A stretch of 64,000 nt of DNA from Prorocentrum cordatum (GCA_963575745.1 CAUYUJ010015757.1:10001-74000), one strand, 5' to 3'. Shown: positions 21,661 to 32,825, numbered from the stretch's first letter. Notes: generated by a model not told the origin, from the letters alone. Made by a program: numbers and translations.

Positions 21661-21899
21661 GCACAGCATGCGGGGGCAGGTTCAAAATGCAACACTGAGT
21701 TCAACAATCTCATCAGAATCTCAATTTCTCTTGCCGATGCTGCTTCACGGCGGCGCCGAGGCCTCATGACTTAGCTCTTGCGTAGCCCGTTATCCGAGAG
21801 AGGGGGCCGGCGGCAGGGGGCGAAGGCCTCACGGATAAACACAAATAATACTAATAGTAAGAAGAAGGAGAAAAAAAAAAAAGGAGAAGAACAAGACAA
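21661..21899. other. Spacer with A-rich tract
   Basis: Contains GAGAGGGGGCCGGCGGCAGG...ACGGATAAACA at about 21795-21845, duplicated at 27545-27597, then an A/G-rich tract at 21850-21890. Confidence 0.5.
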
Positions 21900-22100
21900 A
21901 TCCGCTGGACCTCTTGCGGGGCCATGCATGAGGCTGCGAGGATTAGGATTGCTGTTCCCTGCGCCAGTTCCAGTTTCCAGTATCCAATGTTACAGTATTG
22001 TTTTCTGCTTCTTACTGTAAATTGTTATTGTCCGCGCGAGGGGGGGGAGCCGAAAAGAGCCCTGGTTAGGGTCCCCGAATCGCGTTGTCTGAATTTCTGC
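21900..22100 (+). repeat. Direct repeat, copy 2, before the 42-bp array
   Basis: GACCTCTTGCGGGGCCA, TGCGCCAGTTCCAGTTTCCA and GGGGAGCCGAAAAGAGCC match the copy at 20848-21056 in order and orientation. Confidence 0.7.
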
Positions 22101-22129
22101 GGGGCCGTGGGGCAAGTACAAATACATGA

Positions 22130-22512
22130 GATACGCGCTCCCGACGAAATAATCAATCGTACATCACACAATGTTTGCGCCCCCGAGGCCAAGATGCCTT
22201 GTAAATTACTCTGTGTTCGCGTCCTCGAAACCACGATCCCTGGTAAAATGCAGCGTATTCACGCTCCTGAGGCCACGATCCCATGTGAATTACACCACAT
22301 TCTCGCATCTGGGGCCATGACCTCTTGTACATTACACCACAATCGCACCCTTACGCCACATTCCGCCCCCGCGGCCACGATCTCTTGTGAATTACATTGC
22401 ATTCACACCCCTGAGGCCACGATCCCGTGTCAAATACACCACATTCGCGCCCCCGAAGCCAAGATCCCTTATAAATCGCGCCACATTCGCGCCCCCGAGG
22501 CCACGCTCTCCT
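22130..22512 (+). repeat. Satellite array, about 42-bp unit, about nine copies
   Basis: Unit landmarks are CGCCCCCGAGGCCACGATCC, CTTGTAAATTACACCACATT and CGCG. Confidence 0.9.
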
Positions 22513-25500
22513 ACAAGAGGCCCCAAGAGGCGCCCAAGACGCGCCCAAGAGGCCTCCAAAAAGCTAAAGATACGACACGAAGCCCCAAAGGGCCCCCAAA
22601 AGACGCTCTTAAACCGCCTCCAAGGGGCCCCCGAGAGGCTCCCCACGACACCCCAACACATATTCGAGAGGCCTCAGACCCACAACCCAGGCACGGTGGC
22701 GGGATGGTCCGAAGGCCACTCGGATCCGCCGCTCCCTGCGTGCTTGCCAAAAGGGTACCCGGAATGCTAGATCATTCCAATTTTGGTTCTGTTAGAAAAA
22801 CTCACTGGGACTTCGGGCCGTCCCGCCGGCCACCCGAAAGGCCGCACAAGACAGCAGAAACCGCCCCAACGTCCACAAACAATTCTCCAAGACGGCTCAA
22901 GATGGCCTCTAAGATGGTCACGTTGGCCCAAGATGGCCTCCAAGTCCGCCCAAGATGGTCCAAGATGGCCTCCAAGATGGCCCGAGAGACGATGCCTTCA
23001 AGTTCGTCCAAGAAGCCTCCAAGACGGCCCATGATGGCTCCAAAATTGCCTAAGACTGCCCAAGAGGCCCCCAAGAGGCCTCGAAGACGTCCTCCAGGAA
23101 GGCCCGAAAGGGGGAAAATCATTGATTGTCCTTAGGTTTTTGCATGATTTTGACATTTTCATCTTATTAGCTCTCCGACGGCCCAAGACGGCCCAAGAGG
23201 CCTCCAACATCGCCCCAGGAGTGCCCAAGAGGCCTCCAAGATGGCCCCATGACAGCCCAAGAGGCCCCAAAGATGGCCCCAACACGGCCCCACGACAGTC
23301 CAAGAGGCCCCCAAGACGCCCAAGATGGCCTCCAAGACGGCCGAGGTGGCCTCCAAGATGCCTCCAAGACTGCCTCCAAGACGGCGAAGATGGCCCCAAG
23401 ATGCGCCCAAGACGGCAACAGATGGCTTGAAGATGGCCTTAGACTGCCCAAAAGGCCTGCCAGAGGCCTCCAAGACGGCCCAAGAGCCCTCCAAGTCGTC
23501 CTCCAGGAATGCCCGAAAGCTCGGAAACCACCTGGTCCGATAGCTCGCCCGACTCCGTGTTCCCCGAAGGCTTTCGAAACCCACTCGGGGAACGCGTGGC
23601 CCGATAGCTTGGCAAAGCTCAAATCCAACTTTTGGCCACGCAGGCGCTTCCAACAAGTCAGGGGGCGGCGGTGATTCGCTGTAGGCGTCTTCGATCTGCC
23701 GCCCCCTGTTGATTCATCACATGGGTGCCCGGCGTGCTAAATCCTTTCGCTTTTGGTTTTGGTTATTTTTCCATGAGAACTCTCCCTGGGGCTCCAGCCC
23801 AGCCCGCCGGGGTCCTGGAAAAGGCCCCAAAGACTGCCAAGAATCCGGTTGCAAAGGTTTTTCCTGCTCCAGATGGCTCCAAGATGGCGTCCAAGATGGC
23901 CTCCAAGTTCGCCCAAGATGGTCTCCAAGGCGGCCCAGGAGTCCAAGATGCCTTCAAGTTCGCACAAGAAGCCTCCAAGATGGCTCCAAGATGGCCTAAG
24001 ACTGCCTAAGAGGGCCCTCAGAGGCCTCCAGGAGCTCCACCAGGAAGGCCCGAAGAGGCCCAAATCATTGATTTTCCTACGGTGTTTGAATGATTTCGGC
24101 ATTTTCTTCTTATCAGCTTTCCGACGGCCCAAGACGGCCCAAGAGGCCCCCACCATCGCCCCAAGAGCGCCCAAGAGGACTCCAAGATGGCCCCATGACA
24201 GCCCAAGAGGCCCCCAAGATGGCCCCAACAAGGCCCCACGACAGTCCAAGAGGCCCCCAAGACGCCCAAGATGGCCTCAGGGACGGCCAAGATGGCCTCC
24301 AAGATGCCTCCAAGACTGCCTCCAAGACGGCGAAGATGGCCCCAAGATGCACCCAAGACGGCACCAGATGGCTTGAAGATGGCCTTAGACGGCCCAAAAG
24401 TCCTGCCAGAGGCCTCCAAGACGGCCTGAATGGCCTCCAAGAGGCCAGAGGCCTGCTAGATGGCCTCCAAGATGGCGTCCAAGTCCGCTCGAAATGGTCC
24501 AAGATGTCTCCAAGACGGCCCAGGAGGGGCCAAGATGCCTTCAAGCGCGCCCAAGAAGCCTCCAAGACGGCCCAAGATGGCTCCACGATGGCCTAAGACT
24601 GGCCAAGAGGGCCCCAAGAGGCCTCCAGGAGCTCCACTTTTTCTTCGGTGTTTGAAGGATTTGGGCACTTTCTTCTGATCAGCTCTCCGACGACCCAAGA
24701 CGGCCCAAGAGGCCCCCATCATCGCCCCAAGAGCGCCCAAGAGGCCTCCAAGATGGCCCCATGACAGCCCAAGAGGCCCCCGAGAGGGCCCCGACAAGAC
24801 CCAAGACGGCCCAAGAGGCCCCACGACGCCCAAGATGGCCTTCAAAACAGGTAAGATGGCCTCAAAGATGCCTCCAAGACGGCCGCGAAGGCCTCCAAGA
24901 CGGCCCCAGGTAGCCTGAATTGCTCTAGACTGCCCAAAAGGCCCGCCAGAGGCCTCCAAGACGGCCCAAGGGCCCTCCAAGACGTCCTCCAGGAGGCCCG
25001 AAAGCTCGGAAACCACCTGGTCCGATAGCTCGCCCGACTCCGCGTTCCCCGAAGGCTTTCGAAACCCACTTGGGGAACGCGTGGCCCGATAGCTTGGCCA
25101 AACTCAAACCCAACTTTCGGCCACGCAGGCGCTTCCAAAAAGGCAAGGGGCGGCGGTGATTCGCCGTAGGCGTCTTGATCCGCCGCCCCCTGTTGCCTTT
25201 CGATTTTGGTTTTGGCTCTTTTCCCCAAAAACTTCCCCCCTGGGGCTTCGGCCGATCCCGCCGGGGTCGGAAATGCCCCGCAACCACCTCAACGACCGCA
25301 AAACATTCTCCAAGACGGCTCAAGGTGGCCTCTAAGATGGTCACGTTGGCCCGAGACGGCCTCCAAGATGGCGTCCAAGTCCGCCCAAAATGGTCCAAGA
25401 TGTCTCCAAGACGGCCCAGGAGAGTCCAAGATGCCTTCAAGTTCGTCCAAGAAGCCTCCTAGACGGCCCAAGATGGCTCCAAGATGGCCCCAAGAGGCCT

Positions 25501-25681
25501 CCAGGAGCTCCACCAGGAAGGCCAGATGAGGCCCAACTCATTGATTTTTCTACGGTGTTTGGATGATTTTGGCATTTTCTTCTTATCAGCTCTCCGACGG
25601 CCCAAGAGGCCTCCAAGATGGCCCCATCACAGCCCAAGAGGCCCCAACAAGACCCCAAGACAGCCCAAGAGGCCCCCAAGA
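22513..25681 (+). repeat. AAGATGGCC/AAGACGGCCC/AAGAGGCC higher-order array
   Basis: Short 9-12 base units (CCAAGATGGCCT, CCAAGACGGCCC, CCAAGAGGCCCC) fill the region. They are organised into larger modules separated by AT-richer spacers such as GATTTCGGCATTTTCTTCTT (23145, 24090, 24650, 25565). Other spacers read CACCTGGTCCGATAGCTCGC with CAGGCGCTTCCAA and GGGGCGGCGGTGATTCGC (23535-23710, 25010-25195, and again 27265-27440). Peptides such as ASKMASKSAQDG are artefacts of the repeat. No gene is supported. Confidence 0.95.
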
Positions 25682-26040
25682 GCGAACACGACCGATCGCA
25701 ACCACTTCGGACCGATCGTCGACCACTTCGGACCGATCGCAACCAGTTGCGAATCGCCCGAAGTGGTTGCGATGTTTTTGGGTCGTTTCAATAAGGCTTC
25801 GATTAAGAAAGAGATCATAAGAGCGCCTGTGGGTGCAATGAGCTCCCTGAAGCTGCCCAATGGGAATCTGAAAAAGCGGTTACGATCGGTCCGATCACCG
25901 ACGGCCGATCATGATCTCAGCTAAACACATGTACTTGAGCTCGAACTTGGCCATGATCCGTATACGATTCTTATGTAATTCGTATACGAGTGAAACCGGA
26001 ACTGAGCGAAAACGCCCGGTGTGGAACACATTGCATCTCA

Positions 26041-26220
26041 GGAGGAGGAGGAGGAGGAGGAGGAGGAGGAGGAGGAGGAGGAGGAGGAGGGGGAGGAGGA
26101 GGAAGAGGAGGAGGGAGGGAGGAGGGAGGGAGAAGGAGGAGGGGAGGGAGGAAGGGCAGGAGCAGGAGGAGCAGGAGCAGGAGGAGGAGGGGGAGGAGGA
26201 GGAAAAGGAGGAGGACAGGA
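26041..26220 (+). repeat. (GGA)n microsatellite
   Basis: Clean GGA to about 26092, then GGGA/GCAGGA variants. Confidence 0.97.
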
Positions 26221-26589
26221 TGGCAAGGCGGGTACACGCGGCGGCCCAGACCCCGAACGTCATGGCTTTGCTGGATCGTCGACCCCAAGAGGTCTGGACG
26301 AATTTCCCTACGGTAGGTTCGTGCGGCGTCGGCACTCGCAAGGCTTTTGGCACCACGTCGATCGTTCAACCTTGAATCGATCGCGGCCCCGATCGTTCAG
26401 GCTTGAATTTCGTCGGGTACAATGGCCCGACCGTGTCCCTCGGTGCTTCCGCGTCGCAGAATGCAGCCTTGAACGCCTTCGCCAACGTCGCCGGCGTGCC
26501 AACGCCGCATGAACCTACAGTAGACCAGCATTGCATACTGAGTCACTTTTGGACGGCCCCTGGGCCTGGCGAGGGCCCCCGGAGCCCGA

Positions 26590-26880
26590 GAAGCCTCAGA
26601 GAAGCCCCTGAAAGGCTCAGAGAAGCCTCTGAAAGGCTTCAGAGAAGCCTCTGAAAGGTTTCAGAGAAGCCTCTGAAAGGCTCCAGAGAAGCCTTTGCAA
26701 GGCTTCAGAGATCTGAGAAGGCTCCATCGAAGCCTCTGAAAGGCTTCAGAGAAGCCTCTGAAAGGCTTCAGAGAAGCCTTTGAAAGGCTTCAGAGAAGCC
26801 TCTGAAAAGGCTTCAGAGAAGCCTCTGAACGGCCTCGCTGAGGCCTCTCAGAGGCCTCGCTGAGAACTCTTCAGAAGCTC
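26590..26880 (+). repeat. 22-bp tandem repeat with hairpin potential
   Basis: The unit is AGAGAAGCCTCTGAAAGG plus CTTC, in about a dozen copies. Each unit contains GAAGCCT...AAGGCTTC, which is self-complementary. Confidence 0.9.
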
Positions 26881-27035
26881 TGCAGAAACTCTTGGATCGG
26901 TTGCAATCCGGTGTTCTTCAGCAGAAATGTTTATATAGGAAGCCTTCAGGTTGCGATCAGTCCGATTCCAGCGGTTGTAATCCGACCGAAATAGTTCCTG
27001 AACAGTCCGAAGTGGTTGTAATCGGTCTTATCCCG

Positions 27036-27440
27036 CCCCCAAGACGCCCAAGATGGCCTCCAAGACGGCCAAGCTGGCCTCCAAGATGTCTCCAAGACGG
27101 CCAAGAAGGCCTCCAAGACGGCGAAGATGGCCCCAAGATGCACCCAATACGGCCCCAGATGGCCCGAAGATGGCCCTAGTCTGCCCAAAAGGCCCGCCAG
27201 AGGCCTCCAAGACGGCCCAAGGGCCCTCCAAGACGTCCTCCAGGAGGCCCGAAAGCTCGGAAACCACCTGGTCCGATAGCGCGTCCGACTCCGCGTTCCC
27301 CGAAGGCTTTCGAAACCCACTCGGGGAACGCGTGGCCCGATAGCTTGGCCAAACTCAAACCCAACTTTCGGCCACGCAGGCGCTTCCAAAAAGGCAAGGG
27401 GCGGCGGTGATTCGAAGTAGGCGTCTTCGATAACGCCACC
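27036..27440 (+). repeat. Continuation of the AAGATGGCC array and its spacer module
   Basis: AAGACGCCCAAGATGGCC units, then the CACCTGGTCCGATAGC...GGCGGCGGTGATTCG module seen at 23535 and 25010. Confidence 0.9.
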
Positions 27441-27604
27441 GCTTCAATATGTGCTGATGACTCCTATCCGCCCCCGCACATGTTCCCAGATGCGCCAAGG
27501 CAGCGCCGAGACGCACCGACGCGGCTCTGCTATATCCCATTATGATAGAGAGGGGGCCAGCGGCATGGGGCGAAGCCCTTACGGATAAACAACACATGAG
27601 ATAT

Positions 27605-27748
27605 GACCTTCGCGCGGATTTCTTGGATCTGCGCTGAACCCTCCTCCCTGGCGCGCGGAGCGCACCAAGGGCGGCGCCAGAGACGACGCCAACGAGGCCC
27701 AGCGCCGATCTAAGAAATCCGCACAGAACTCCAAAATATTGTGTATGC
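27605..27748 (+). mobile_element. Family A foldback element, copy 2
   Basis: The left arm CGCGCGGATTTCTTGGATCT and the right arm GATCTAAGAAATCCGCACAG are inverted copies. The GC-rich middle is shared with the copy at 8678. Confidence 0.75.
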
Positions 27749-28200
27749 CAGTCTTTTCTCTACGAAAACATATCCAGCTTTGCAGCATCAGCAGCATGAG
27801 TAGAGAGGAGGGCGGTAGAGGAGCGGAGAAATAAATATTGATGAACTCAGCGTGGCTACGTGCACACCGCTGCAATTGAGAAATTAACTTGGGCACGAAT
27901 CACCCTGCCATAACAAAAGCAGCATGAACCGTCACACTCGCACCTCTTAACCTGGACCTGAAGATTATAGAAGGGGTGGTAGACACGGGCACAGGACGAG
28001 GGAGCATGCAAATGAGGGGCGATTCCCCACGATTTCCCACACCAAATCGGCTGCTGCGGCACCAATCGGTCGTATAAACTATCGGAGGTTGGGGGGTGCG
28101 ATCGCAGTGAAACGGAGACCCCCCACCGGGAAATCGGTTTCGGTTTCGTGTTCGTGTCGTGCGTGCGGGCGAGGCGAAGCTGCGCGTGATCCTCCTGTAG
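27749..28200. other. No gene seen
   Basis: Mixed composition near neutral GC. No protein-like frame or RNA gene recognised. Confidence 0.3.
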
Positions 28201-28209
28201 CTAGGCCGA

Positions 28210-28390
28210 AGTAGGAGCGAAAGTCCGTTCCCGTCCGCCGGTGGCTGGGAGGTGTCCCAATTGGGCCGGGCGGTGTCCCAAGTGTCCCGGGTGTCAAAAG
28301 GAGCGAAAATCCGTTTCTCGTCAGCTGGTGGCTGGGAGGTGTCCCAATTGGGCCGGGCGGTGTCCCAGGTGTCCCGGGCGTCCCAGCGCT
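28210..28390 (+). repeat. 87-bp direct duplication
   Basis: GTGGCTGGGAGGTGTCCCAA and TTGGGCCGGGCGGTGTCCCA occur at 28241 and 28328, with GGAGCGAAA.TCCGTT before each. Confidence 0.9.
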
Positions 28391-28424
28391 AACGCATGTC
28401 GCAAATGTCATAAAGCATGTTTTT

Positions 28425-29180
28425 CGGCACCTGCGGTGGGCTTTCTTATCCAATCCAGCTTATCTTATCCAATCCATCTTGTCCAATCCAATCCATCTTA
28501 TCTTTTCCAACCCATCTTGTCCCATCTTATCTTATCCCACCCAATCCAATCCATCCAACCCAATCCATCAATTCATTTGTTTCTGCGCCTGTCGCATGTC
28601 GAACATTTCATAATTCATTTGTTTTCGGCGCCTGCGGCGGGCTTAATCATCCACTCCAGCTTATCTTCTAAAATCCATATTGTTTCCCAACCATCTTATC
28701 TCCTCCAATCCATCTTGTCCCATCTTATCTTATCCCACCCACTCCAATCCACCCAACCCAATCCATCAATTCATTTGTTTCTGCGCCTGTGGCGGGCGGG
28801 CCAATCCAATCCTTCTTATCTTATCCAATACAGTTCTTCCAATCCAACCCATCTTGTCTTACGCAATCCATCTTACCCCATCCAATCCAATCCACCCAAC
28901 CCAATCCATCAATTCATTTTTGTCGGCGCCTGCGGCGGGCTTTCTTATCCAATCCAGATTAGCTTATCCAACCCATCTTGCCCAATTCAACCCATCTTAT
29001 CTTTTCCAATCTATCTTGTCCCATCTTATCTTATCCCACGCAATCCAATCCACCCAACCCAATCCATCAATTTATTTGTTTCTGAGGCTTGGCCGGCCAA
29101 TCCAATCCATCTTATCTTATCCAATCCATCTCTTCCAAGCCAACCCATCTTGTCTTATCCAATCCATCTTATCCCATCCT
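28425..29180 (+). repeat. CCAATCCATCTTATC satellite with 145-170-bp higher-order unit
   Basis: A short unit of 5-15 bases (CCAATCC, ATCTTATC) sits inside five larger units. Each larger unit begins with GGCGCCTGCGGCGGGC-like text and ends CAACCCAATCCATCAATTCA. Units start near 28425, 28625, 28790, 28930 and 29089. Confidence 0.9.
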
Positions 29181-29245
29181 CATTGTGGGCATTTGATCTC
29201 AATCCCCCCCCAACCTCCTTATCGCCCGCAGGGCGGTCGTATAGT

Positions 29246-29251
<6 letters not shown>

Positions 29252-29291
<40 letters not shown>

Positions 29292-29295
29292 TATA
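29252..29295 (+). repeat. (AT)n
   Basis: Nearly pure AT dinucleotide run, left boundary of the reversed array block. Confidence 0.95.
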
Positions 29296-29335
29296 CTAGA
29301 ACCACGCGCGCGCTTCGCGCGCGCTTAGGTTCTAG
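29296..29335 (+). other. Perfect stem-loop
   Basis: CTAGAACC pairs with GGTTCTAG, and inside that CGCGCGCG pairs with CGCGCGCG around CTT. The two 8-bp stems are separated by one and two unpaired bases. It sits at the edge of an AT run. It could be a terminator-like or cruciform structure; no transcript is known. Confidence 0.8.
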
Positions 29336-29339
29336 CTAG

Positions 29340-30052
29340 GATTGTCACCGCTCTCTGGGAGTTTGACGTAGCTTCTCGGGAGCCTCGTAACCTGTCGGGG
29401 GCCTCCTGGAAGCAGGTTCGAAGCAAATTTTTGGGGCCGATTTGGGGCTTCTGGGGGGCCTCCTTTGGGCCTCTTGGGGGTCTCCTGGGGCCTCTTGAGG
29501 GGCCTCCGTGGGGCCTCCTGGCGGCCTCTTGGGGCGGAAGGCTCGAGCTTGCGGTTCGTGGTCCCCCTCTGGGCCCCCTCTTGGGCCCGTCTTGGGGCCC
29601 TCTTGGGCCATCTTGGGCGCCTCTTGGGCCGTCTTGGGGCCCTCTTGGGCTGTCCTGGGGCCCTCTTGGAAGCTTCTTGGGCCGTCTTGGGGCGGTCTTG
29701 GGCGCCTCTTGGGCCGTCCTGTAACGTCGGAAAGCCCAAAAGGCAACTCTGTGAAAAATGTACGTTTTACGAAGGGAATGGGCCAATTTTTGCGTCTAGG
29801 GGCCCTCTTGGGACGCATGTTGGAGGCTTCTTGGGGCGTCTTGGGGGCGTCCTTGGACGTCTGGAGGCCATCGTCAGCATCTCGGAGCCCTCTTGGAGGC
29901 CTCTTGGAAGTTTCTTGGGCCGTCTTGGGCGCTTCTGGGGCCGTCTTGTCTGACCGGGGAGGCCTCTGGCAAGCCCCGACGAGCCTCCGGGCCCCCCGGG
30001 GCCCACATTTGTGGTCGAGGTCCTGGCCCCGAGCCCCCGGACCCGGTGCGCC
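29340..30052 (-). repeat. AAGAGGCC-type array, reversed orientation
   Basis: GGGGCCTCTTGGGGCCGTCTTG units, the reverse complement of the 22.5-25.7 kb array. A spacer lies near 29722-29790. Confidence 0.9.
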
Positions 30053-30054
30053 GT

Positions 30055-30104
<50 letters not shown>

Positions 30105-30106
30105 AC
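30053..30106 (+). repeat. (TA)n
   Basis: AT dinucleotide run with one GT step, right boundary of the reversed array block. Confidence 0.95.
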
Positions 30107-30734
30107 TAGTCATGCAGCAGGAAGGCCTTCAATATAGTTTCGGACATGAACAACAAATATGGAAAGGCCTTCGATCATCCTGGAAGTAGGAGGGCAGCAG
30201 CTTGTTGACTGCAACTCTGTCTAAGATTTTCACAGCCTGCTCCAAAGGCAGGCCGAAGCAGCTGCACCTTCTGGCGCTGGCGTGCGACTGATGATGGATT
30301 CGGCACGCTGCCGCGCCTACTGGCATGGACATGGTGTCTCATTCTAAGGGTTGTTCGTAGATAGAGCGGGCGCCCGGAACACATGCTGACCCGACTCTGA
30401 CGACTTGATGGAAACCAATGGCAAACTCATCGTCAACTGATGAATTAATCGGCGACGAACTGATTGACCGACAGCAAGATTGGCAGGTAAGAACAAATCG
30501 GCAGAAAAGAGGCTGCCGAAAGCAGGCGTGCTCCTCGGGCGTGCACGGGAACTTGAAGGGCTTGTCTATGGAGCTCAGCGGTGCCTCTCGAAATTCCGAA
30601 ATTCAGCGCCAGAACACGGCAGGCTCGTGTCGTGCCAACGTCGCCGTTTGCAACATCGAACGAGGGCGGCTCTCCGATCGCCAGATCGTTCCATATTTGC
30701 CGATTCGGGGCCACTGGCGGGGTTCAAGGCCTTG
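30107..30734. other. No supported gene
   Basis: Moderate GC, frames under 130 residues on both strands, no recognised domain. Confidence 0.3.
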
Positions 30735-30962
30735 GGCGCCCGAGTTATCCGGGGTAACTCGGGTCCGGGGTAACTCGGGTTCGGATTCTCGAAAAAGGAA
30801 CCCGAGTTAGCCCTGACCCGAATTACCCCTGATGATTCGGGGCTCTGGACGCCTGAATTATCCGGGGTAACTCGGGTCCGGGGTAACTCGGTTTCGGAAT
30901 CCCGAAAAGCGAACTCGAGTTAGCCCTGACCCGAGTTACCCCCGATGATTCGGGGCTCTGAA
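30735..30962 (+). repeat. 115-bp tandem duplication with internal palindromes
   Basis: Two units share GGGGTAACTCGGGTCCGGGG, GAACCCGAGTTAGCCCTGAC and GATGATTCGGGGCTCTG. GGGTAACTCGGG and CCCGAGTTA are inverse, so each unit can fold. Confidence 0.9.
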
Positions 30963-31372
30963 GGCCAGGTCGCCACCGCGTCGACGAAACGCAAACCTAC
31001 CGTACGCCAGCCGACTCCGCACGGCGTCCGCCCCCCTCCTGGACCCCGCCTCTGCCCCGCCGCGAGCTGCCCCACCGACCAACGCGCAGCTAGGGGCGAA
31101 TTTTCCGCTGCACGTCCGCTTCTCCAGGCTGCCGCGGTGCGGATGCCATGCGCAGCAGGGGCGGCAGGAGGAGGCCCTCGCGTGGTGCAGCAGGCGCACA
31201 CGACAAGAAAGGCTGCTATGCTTCATCGCTGGGTCGACTCTTCCCCTGCAAAGTCGCCACCAGACGTCTCCAGAGGCGAGTCATGGCCAGAATTTCGAAG
31301 CGAATCCAGCCGTGGCCAAGAGGACGCCCCAGGTAGAGAAATAAACAATTGCATAAGCGCAGCATAACCTTT
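30963..31372. other. No gene seen
   Basis: GC-rich mixed sequence. GCCAGAATTTCGAAGCGAAT near 31285 resembles GACCAGAATTTCGTGGCGAA near 8111, so it probably includes a dispersed repeat. Confidence 0.3.
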
Positions 31373-31401
31373 CGGAGGTCCGCGAGGGATCGGCGCTAGA
31401 C

Positions 31402-31513
31402 ATGAGCTGGTTTCGCCGGTGCTGGTTTCGCCGGCGCTGCGCCCCGCTGGATTCGCCGGCGGCTGGTTTCGCCGGCGCTGGTTTCGCCGGCGCTGTTTTT
31501 GCCGACGCCGTCG
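31402..31513 (+). repeat. GCTGGTTTCGCCGGC tandem repeat
   Basis: About six 15-base units. Related to the GCTGGTTTCGCCGACGGCA units at 32268. Confidence 0.85.
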
Positions 31514-31515
31514 TT

Positions 31516-31650
<135 letters not shown>

Positions 31651-31674
31651 GTGGTTGTCATCGGGCGTTGGGCG

Positions 31675-32266
31675 TCGGACCCGAGCGGGTGGGTCGGGTC
31701 GGGTGGGCGGACCCTAACGGGCGGGTCGGGTCGGACGGGCGGGACGTTAAAAAGTGGGGCACGCTCGACCGAGCACGGGCGAACCCTAACGGGTGGGTCG
31801 GGTCGGGCGGGTGGACCCTAGCGGGCGGGTCGGGTCGGGTCGGGCGGGCCCTAACGGGCGGGTCGGGTCGGGCGGGAAGATCAAAGTGTGGGGCACGTTC
31901 GACCCAACACGCGCGAGCCCTAACGGGCGGGTCGGGGGTCGGGTCGGGCTGGCGGACCCTAGCGGGCGGGTTGGGTCGGGTCGGGCGGGCGGACCCCAAC
32001 GGGCGGGTCGGGTCGGGCGGGCGGGACCAGAAAATGTGGGGCGCGCTCGACTACACACGCGCGAGCCCTAACGGGCGGGTCGGGTCGGGCGGGCGGACCC
32101 TTGCGGGCGGGTCGGGTCGGGTCGGGCGGGCGGACCCTAACGGGCGGGTCGGGTCGGTCGGGCGGGGCGTTAAAATGTGGGGCGCGCTCGACCGAGCACG
32201 TGCGAACTCGAACGGGCGGGTCGGGTCGTGCGGGCGGACCCTAGCGGGCGGGTCGGATCGGGCAGT
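31675..32266 (+). repeat. GGGCGGGTCGGGTCGG satellite with higher-order unit
   Basis: CCCTAACGGGCGGGTCGGGT units. Four higher-order units are marked by AAAGTGTGGGGCACG- or TTAAAATGTGGGGCGCG-type spacers near 31750, 31880, 32030 and 32170. Similar text recurs at 47925-48030 and 48430-48725. Confidence 0.85.
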
Positions 32267-32267
32267 T

Positions 32268-32450
32268 TCGCCGACAGCAGCTGGTTTCGCCGACGGCAGC
32301 TGGTTTTGCCGACGGCAGCTGGTTTCGCCGACGGACGGAAGCTGGTTTCGCCGACGGCAGCTGGTTTCGCCGTCGGCAGCTGGTTTTGCCGACGGAAGCT
32401 GGTTTCGCCGACGGCAGCTGGGCGAAACCAGCCGTCGGCGAAACCAGCGG
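32268..32450 (+). repeat. GCTGGTTTCGCCGACGGCA tandem repeat with terminal inversion
   Basis: Eight to nine 19-22 base units, the last two inverted (GGCGAAACCAGCCGTC), making a local hairpin. Confidence 0.9.
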
Positions 32451-32738
32451 TTGCCTCGGCGCTAGACCCCCTCCCTGACGCGCGGAGGCGCCGCCAGGGG
32501 GATCCAACGCCGATCCAAGAAATATGATCGGACAAGAACGGGAAGCGCCGCTCTAGTCTAATGGGCGCACTGGGCGAAGAAGATAAGGAAGGCGAGGGCA
32601 ACGAGGAGTCGATGACGAGGACGACGTGTCGAGCATGAGGATAGCGAGGAGGAGCATGAGGACAACGAGGAGGAAGAGAAGCACAAGGACGAGGACGAAG
32701 AGAACGAGGGCGAGTACGAGGAGGAATGCGGAGGGCGA

Positions 32739-32739
<1 letters not shown>

Positions 32740-32823
<84 letters not shown>
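32740..32823 (+). repeat. (GAC)28 microsatellite
   Basis: Uninterrupted GAC triplets. Confidence 0.98.

Positions 32824-32825
<2 letters not shown>

Larger units (their letters stand above)
25682..27035 (+). mobile_element. 1.35-kb insertion with inverted ends inside the array
   Basis: The array stops at CCCCCAAGA (25673-25681) and resumes with CCCCCAAGA (27036-27044). The inserted segment begins with GACCGATCGCAACCACTTCG after eight bases and ends with the inverse, CGAAGTGGTTGTAATCGGTC, before CTTATCCCG. The interior holds a GGA array, a short 22-bp tandem array and no transposase-like frame. The 9-bp flanking repeat is common in the array, so its status as a target duplication is uncertain. 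Confidence 0.6.

Noticed and set aside
22513-25681. Long frames rich in KMASK, DGPRW or GLLG text
   Set aside because: They are produced by the short-unit array on both strands and recur identically wherever the array occurs.
29296-29335. Bacterial-type intrinsic terminator
   Set aside because: There is no following T run and no gene upstream, and nothing else in the window is bacterial.
28241-29339. 337-residue frame with NPSYPIQ and HLILSHP text
   Set aside because: It is the CCAATCCATCTTATC satellite; no conserved domain and the same text in other frames.
31675-32266. CCCTAACGGG units as telomeric repeats
   Set aside because: The unit is a GC-rich 30-base satellite with only a chance CCCTAA; no clean TTTAGGG run is present.
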